Source of the DNA: RUG12519 sp045649685
Lineage (GTDB): Bacteria > Bacillota > Clostridia > Oscillospirales > Ruminococcaceae
Direction of reading: 5' to 3'
NCBI GenBank assembly: GCA_045649685.1
Contig: JAZRQJ010000015.1
Span: 62,001 to 126,000, forward strand
Length of the DNA: 64,000 nt
Below the pieces are notes generated by a model. The model did not search any database. It saw nothing but the letters and a program-made list of their open reading frames with translations, and was not told the DNA's origin. Each line of letters begins with the position of its first letter. Position 1 is the first letter of the stretch. Below, piece after piece: positions 60,726 to 64,000 of the stretch. Made by a program: the position numbers and the translations under genes.

Positions 60726-61592
60726 ATGATTGAGCGTAAGGGATTGATAGTTTCTTCCATTAGCGGCTTCTACAAGGTACAATCTGGAGAGAATATATTT
60801 AGTTGCAAAGCACGTGGAATATTTCGAAAAAATTATCAAAAGCCAGTTGTGGGAGATAATGTTGCTATAAAACAGTCAGGGGATTCTTATATAATTACTG
60901 AGATATTGCCAAGAAAGAATTTTTTCTTACGCCCCCCTATAGCTAATATAGATTTAATTTTGTTAGTGGTTTCAGTTTGTGAACCTAGCGTAAATTATTT
61001 GGTTTTAGATAAATTGATTGCAGTTGCAGAATATAAACAAATAGATGTTTCTATAGTTGTGACAAAAACCGATCTATCATTATCGGATGAGATTGCTCAG
61101 ATATATAATTTGGCGGGAATACCGAATATTTTTATTAATGATTTGAATAGTGATTTAAATAAAGTCTATAATTTGATAGATGGAAAAATATCTGCGTTTT
61201 GTGGGAATTCTGGTGTTGGAAAATCTACGTTGTTGAATAGATTATTTCCAGATTTAAACTTAAAAACGAATCCAATTAGTAATAAATTGGGGCGAGGAAA
61301 ACACACTACTAGAGTTGTTGAGTTGTTCCCTGTGAATGGTGGTTTTGTTGCAGATACTCCAGGGTTTTCCACTGTTGATATTTTAAAATATGATAAAATT
61401 TCTAAAGAAGAACTTTCGAGTTGTTTTAGAGAATTTGCAGAATATTCTGATTGTAAGTTTAGGTCTTGTTCGCATACTTTTGAAAGCAGTTGTGGTGTTA
61501 AAGACGCTGTGGATAGAGGTCTTATTTCAAGAAGGCGTTATGAGAATTATTGTACTATATATAGTGAATTACAGAATAAAAAACATTGGTGA
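60726..61592 (+). CDS. rsgA: Ribosome small-subunit GTPase RsgA
   Basis: Circularly permuted GTPase for 30S maturation. The 288-residue product has an N-terminal OB fold, then G4 TKTD (113-116) ahead of G1 GNSGVGKST (160-168) and G3 DTPGFS, the permuted order that marks the family, and a C-terminal zinc domain (CKFRSCSHTFESSCGV). ATG 60726 follows GGAGAG; a longer frame from 60696 lacks a site. In many Firmicutes rpe and a thiamine pyrophosphokinase gene come next; here rpe is absent and thiM follows. Confidence 0.95.
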   Translation: MIERKGLIVSSISGFYKVQSGENIFSCKARGIFRKNYQKPVVGDNVAIKQSGDSYIITEILPRKNFFLRPPIANIDLILLVVSVCEPSVNYLVLDKLIAVAEYKQIDVSIVVTKTDLSLSDEIAQIYNLAGIPNIFINDLNSDLNKVYNLIDGKISAFCGNSGVGKSTLLNRLFPDLNLKTNPISNKLGRGKHTTRVVELFPVNGGFVADTPGFSTVDILKYDKISKEELSSCFREFAEYSDCKFRSCSHTFESSCGVKDAVDRGLISRRRYENYCTIYSELQNKKHW

Positions 61593-61618
61593 TTTTTTAA
61601 CTTTATAGTTTTATATGG

Positions 61619-61646
61619 TTGAATTTTGTGTGTTTTATGATATACT
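61619..61646 (+). promoter_or_regulatory. Promoter of thiMED
   Basis: TTGAAT at 61619-61624, 16-base spacer, TATACT at 61641-61646 with TGA in front. GGTTGAAT (61617-61624) and ATTCAACC (61670-61677) form an inverted repeat around it. No TPP riboswitch motif lies in the short leader. Confidence 0.55.
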
Positions 61647-61689
61647 GAGTCGTGTTAATTGAAATTTTTATTCAACCAAGGAGGACTAT

Positions 61690-62511
61690 ATGTTAGGACA
61701 ATATCTTGAAAATGTTCGAAAAAATTCGCCGTTGGTCCATAACATTACAAATTATGTAACTGTAAATGATGTTGCAAATATTTTGCTTGCGTGTGGGGCA
61801 AGTCCAATAATGACTGATGAACCAGAAGATGTTGAAGATATTACATCGGTATGTGGAGGACTTAATATAAATATTGGAACTTTGAATCAGCGTAGTATAA
61901 AAGGAATGTATAGAGCAGGAAGAAAGGCAAATGAGCTCGGACGTGTTGTTCTTCTTGATCCTGTTGGTGTTGGTGCGTCTACTTTACGTACTAATACTGC
62001 TATTGGATTGATGAATGAGATTAAGTTTACAGCCATTAGAGGAAACATATCAGAAATAAAAACTCTTGCTAGTGGAGAGGGCATATCTAGTGGAGTAGAT
62101 GCTAATTTGGCAGATGTGGTTACAGAAGATATTTTGGATGAAACTATAAGTTTTGCAAAAAAATTAGCTAAGGATGTTGATTCAATTATCATCATTACTG
62201 GAAAAATTGATTTGGTGGCTGATAAAGACAAATGTTTTGTTATTAGGAATGGTTGTTTTGAGATGAGCAAGGTTACAGGAACAGGTTGTCAGCTTTCGGG
62301 AATGATAACGGCTTTTATTGTGGCAAATCCTGAGGATAAACTTGATGCAGCAGCAGCGGCTGTTTGCGCTATGGGTCTTGCTGGTGAGATAGGTTTGAGT
62401 AAAATGCAAGAGGGGGAAGGTAATTCTACTTACAGAAATCGTATTATTGATGCAGTATACAATATGGATAGAAAAACGCTTGATTTAGGTGCAAAATATG
62501 ATATTAGATAG
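61690..62511 (+). CDS. thiM: Hydroxyethylthiazole kinase
   Basis: Phosphorylates 4-methyl-5-(2-hydroxyethyl)thiazole, the salvaged thiazole half of thiamine. The 273-residue protein has the family segments LVHNITNYVTVNDVANILLACGASPIM, LDPVGVGAS, RGNISEI and the phosphate-binding TGTGCQLSGM. AAGGAGGAC precedes the ATG. First gene of a salvage operon; its end overlaps thiE. Confidence 0.96.
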   Translation: MLGQYLENVRKNSPLVHNITNYVTVNDVANILLACGASPIMTDEPEDVEDITSVCGGLNINIGTLNQRSIKGMYRAGRKANELGRVVLLDPVGVGASTLRTNTAIGLMNEIKFTAIRGNISEIKTLASGEGISSGVDANLADVVTEDILDETISFAKKLAKDVDSIIIITGKIDLVADKDKCFVIRNGCFEMSKVTGTGCQLSGMITAFIVANPEDKLDAAAAAVCAMGLAGEIGLSKMQEGEGNSTYRNRIIDAVYNMDRKTLDLGAKYDIR

Positions 62512-63187
62512 TAATGACCTTTTGTATGAGATTAAAACAAAGAACAATTTGTCAGAAAAGTTGCTTCTGTATGCAATAACTGACCGTAATTGTTTGAAAG
62601 ATAAGACTTTTTTTGATGCAGTTCGTGAGAGTCTCGATGGGGGAATTACCTTTTTGCAAATGAGAGAAAAAAGCCTGGATTATGATAGTTTTTATAAAGA
62701 GGCATTAGTTCTCAAAGAATTGGCTAATGAATATAATGTTCCGTTTATTATTAATGATAATGTAGATGTTGCCGTAAGAATCAATGCTGACGGAGTGCAC
62801 GTTGGGCAGAGCGACATGGAAGCAGGTAAGGTACGTGACTTGATTGGACCTGATAAGATATTAGGAGTGTCTGTAACGACAGTTGAACAGGCTATAATTG
62901 CAGAAAAAAATAGTGCAGATTATCTTGGTGTAGGAGCTGTTTTTTCAACACAAACTAAGGAAGATGCTAGTGAGGTTTCATTAGCAACTTTGAAAGATAT
63001 ATGTAATACTGTATCGATTCCTGTTGTGGCAATAGGGGGAATTACTTTAGAAAATGCTCATTTACTGGCTGATAGTGGTATAAGTGGTATCGCTGTGGTA
63101 AGTGCTATATATGCACATAATGATGTATATGCGGCTACTAAATTGCTCCGAAAAGTTGCTGCTGATGTAGTTAAGAAGGAGATTTAA
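62498..63187 (+). CDS. thiE: Thiamine-phosphate synthase
   Basis: Joins thiazole phosphate and HMP pyrophosphate to thiamine phosphate. The 229-residue TIM barrel has the motifs LYAITDRN, TFLQMREKSLD, INDNVDVA, ADGVHVGQSDM, GVSVTTVEQA, YLGVGAVFSTQTK and AIGGI. About 27 residues precede the usual start. ATG 62498 is preferred (AGGTG six to seven bases before it); GTG 62489 is possible. It overlaps thiM by 14 bases, so the pair is translationally coupled. Confidence 0.95.
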   Translation: MILDSNDLLYEIKTKNNLSEKLLLYAITDRNCLKDKTFFDAVRESLDGGITFLQMREKSLDYDSFYKEALVLKELANEYNVPFIINDNVDVAVRINADGVHVGQSDMEAGKVRDLIGPDKILGVSVTTVEQAIIAEKNSADYLGVGAVFSTQTKEDASEVSLATLKDICNTVSIPVVAIGGITLENAHLLADSGISGIAVVSAIYAHNDVYAATKLLRKVAADVVKKEI

Positions 63188-63985
63188 ATGAAAAAAGTAT
63201 TAACGATAGCAGGATCGGATTCTAGTGGTGGTGCTGGTGTTCAGGCAGATATAAAAACCATGACTATGAATGGAGTATACGCAATGAGTGCTGTAACAGC
63301 GCTTACGGCGCAAAATACTACTTGTGTAACGGATATAGTTGAGTCGTCACCGGAATTTCTTGGGAAACAGTTAGATGCGGTTTTTGAGGATATTTTTCCT
63401 GATGCAGTGAAAATAGGAATGGTTTCTTCTCCTGCTTTAATAGATGTGATAGCTGATAAACTTTTACATTATGAGGCTAGCAATATTGTATTAGATCCGG
63501 TAATGGTGGCAACAAGTGGAGCTCAACTTATTGGAGATACAGCTATTGAATTCCTTAAATCTAAACTTTTGCCGCTTGCTACTATAATCACGCCTAATAT
63601 ATATGAAGCTGAAATTTTATCTGGTTTGACTATAAGAGATGAAACTAATATGGAAAAAGCTGCACGGAAATTATTTGAATGTTATGAGTGTTCTACGCTT
63701 GTTAAAGGTGGACACAGTGTTAATGAGGCGAATGATGTGCTTTTTGGTGTAGAGAGTAATAAACCCGTGTGGTTTAGGGGCAGAAAGATTAGCAATCCCA
63801 ATACTCATGGAACGGGATGTACTCTTTCCAGTGCAATTGCTTCAAATCTTGCTAAAGGGTATAGTTTAAATGAATCTGTAGAAAACGCTAAAAATTATTT
63901 GTCTGGAGCTTTGTCGGCAATGTTAAATTTAGGTAGCGGTTCTGGTCCTTTGGCGCACAATTATTTTTTAGTTAAAGAGATGTGA
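63188..63985 (+). CDS. thiD: Hydroxymethylpyrimidine/phosphomethylpyrimidine kinase
   Basis: Phosphorylates HMP twice to HMP pyrophosphate, the pyrimidine half of thiamine. The 265-residue ribokinase-fold protein has AGSDSSGGAGVQADIKT, the LDPVMVATSGAQL segment and the anion hole NTHGTGCTLSSAIA with the catalytic Asp position read as Gly-Cys, as in the family. It starts directly after thiE, with AAGGAG upstream. With ThiM and ThiE it forms a complete salvage set; no thiC or thiG is in view. The window ends 15 bases later, with an ATG at 63993 too short to judge. Confidence 0.95.
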   Translation: MKKVLTIAGSDSSGGAGVQADIKTMTMNGVYAMSAVTALTAQNTTCVTDIVESSPEFLGKQLDAVFEDIFPDAVKIGMVSSPALIDVIADKLLHYEASNIVLDPVMVATSGAQLIGDTAIEFLKSKLLPLATIITPNIYEAEILSGLTIRDETNMEKAARKLFECYECSTLVKGGHSVNEANDVLFGVESNKPVWFRGRKISNPNTHGTGCTLSSAIASNLAKGYSLNESVENAKNYLSGALSAMLNLGSGSGPLAHNYFLVKEM

Positions 63986-64000
63986 TATTAATATGAAAAT

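Noticed and set aside
63993..64000. Start of another gene after thiD
   Set aside because: An ATG is present, but only eight bases remain and no ribosome site is seen, so nothing can be supported.

Overview
The window reads as one contiguous piece of a very AT-rich Bacillota (Firmicutes) chromosome, most likely class Clostridia, Oscillospirales/Ruminococcaceae-like. The reasons are an IspH-ribosomal S1 fusion, LL-diaminopimelate aminotransferase (dapL) next to dapF, an alpha/beta small acid-soluble spore protein, a DivIVA-like coiled-coil gene, and the Firmicutes order remA-gmk-rpoZ-coaBC-priA-def-fmt-rsmB-rlmN-prpC-prkC-rsgA. Strong Shine-Dalgarno sites and frequent TTG/GTG starts fit this. 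I saw no tRNA, rRNA, CRISPR array, transposase or phage gene.

Layout. 0-11.5 kb: ftsZ, a DivIVA-like gene, then a tightly packed run (RpiR regulator, HI0933-type flavoprotein, cmk, plsC, ispH-S1), a folate-type ECF S component and a Ca2+-type P-ATPase. 11.6-14.4 kb: secA. 14.4-21.4 kb: a loose accessory stretch of mostly single genes with their own promoters and terminators (transglutaminase-like, metallo-beta-lactamase fold, DUF4261-like, methyltransferase, CYTH, YdeI-like, glutathione peroxidase, SASP). It also holds two broken genes: a TGA-interrupted small ORF and an Ltp-type lipoprotein gene with poly-A frameshifts. 21.4-32.7 kb: a divergent chorismate mutase/prephenate dehydratase, malQ-glgP, MscS, CBS/CorC, Nudix, dCMP deaminase, a rhomboid-like protein and feoAB. 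32.8-34.9 kb: dapF and dapL for meso-diaminopimelate.

35.0-45.7 kb is the unusual region: seven minus-strand genes for secreted proteins that share almost the same signal peptide. Five end in a papain/C39-like cysteine-peptidase-like domain (C, H and usually N/D recognisable). Two are small paralogues without that domain. Several carry Asn-Asn-Met repeats encoded by 9-bp tandem repeats. Five near-identical terminator hairpins lie behind five of the genes, and one copy still carries a remnant of the dapL 3' end. One member is split by a single in-frame TGA. This looks like a recently expanded, recombining family of exported proteins, possibly host- or neighbour-directed, and I know of no described system that matches it.

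46-64 kb: a DEAD-box helicase, uppP, then a long housekeeping series (remA to rsgA, with a YugP-like zinc peptidase inserted) covering nucleotide supply, CoA synthesis, replication restart, formyl-Met handling, RNA methylation and the PrpC/PrkC signalling pair. The window ends with a thiamine salvage operon, thiM-thiE-thiD.

The lesions (two in-frame TGAs, one TAG, two single-A losses in poly-A runs) all fall in accessory genes. They suggest ongoing gene decay, as in host-restricted bacteria, but assembly error cannot be excluded from sequence alone. The host-associated reading is inference; the SASP gene and complete core operons argue against extreme reduction.
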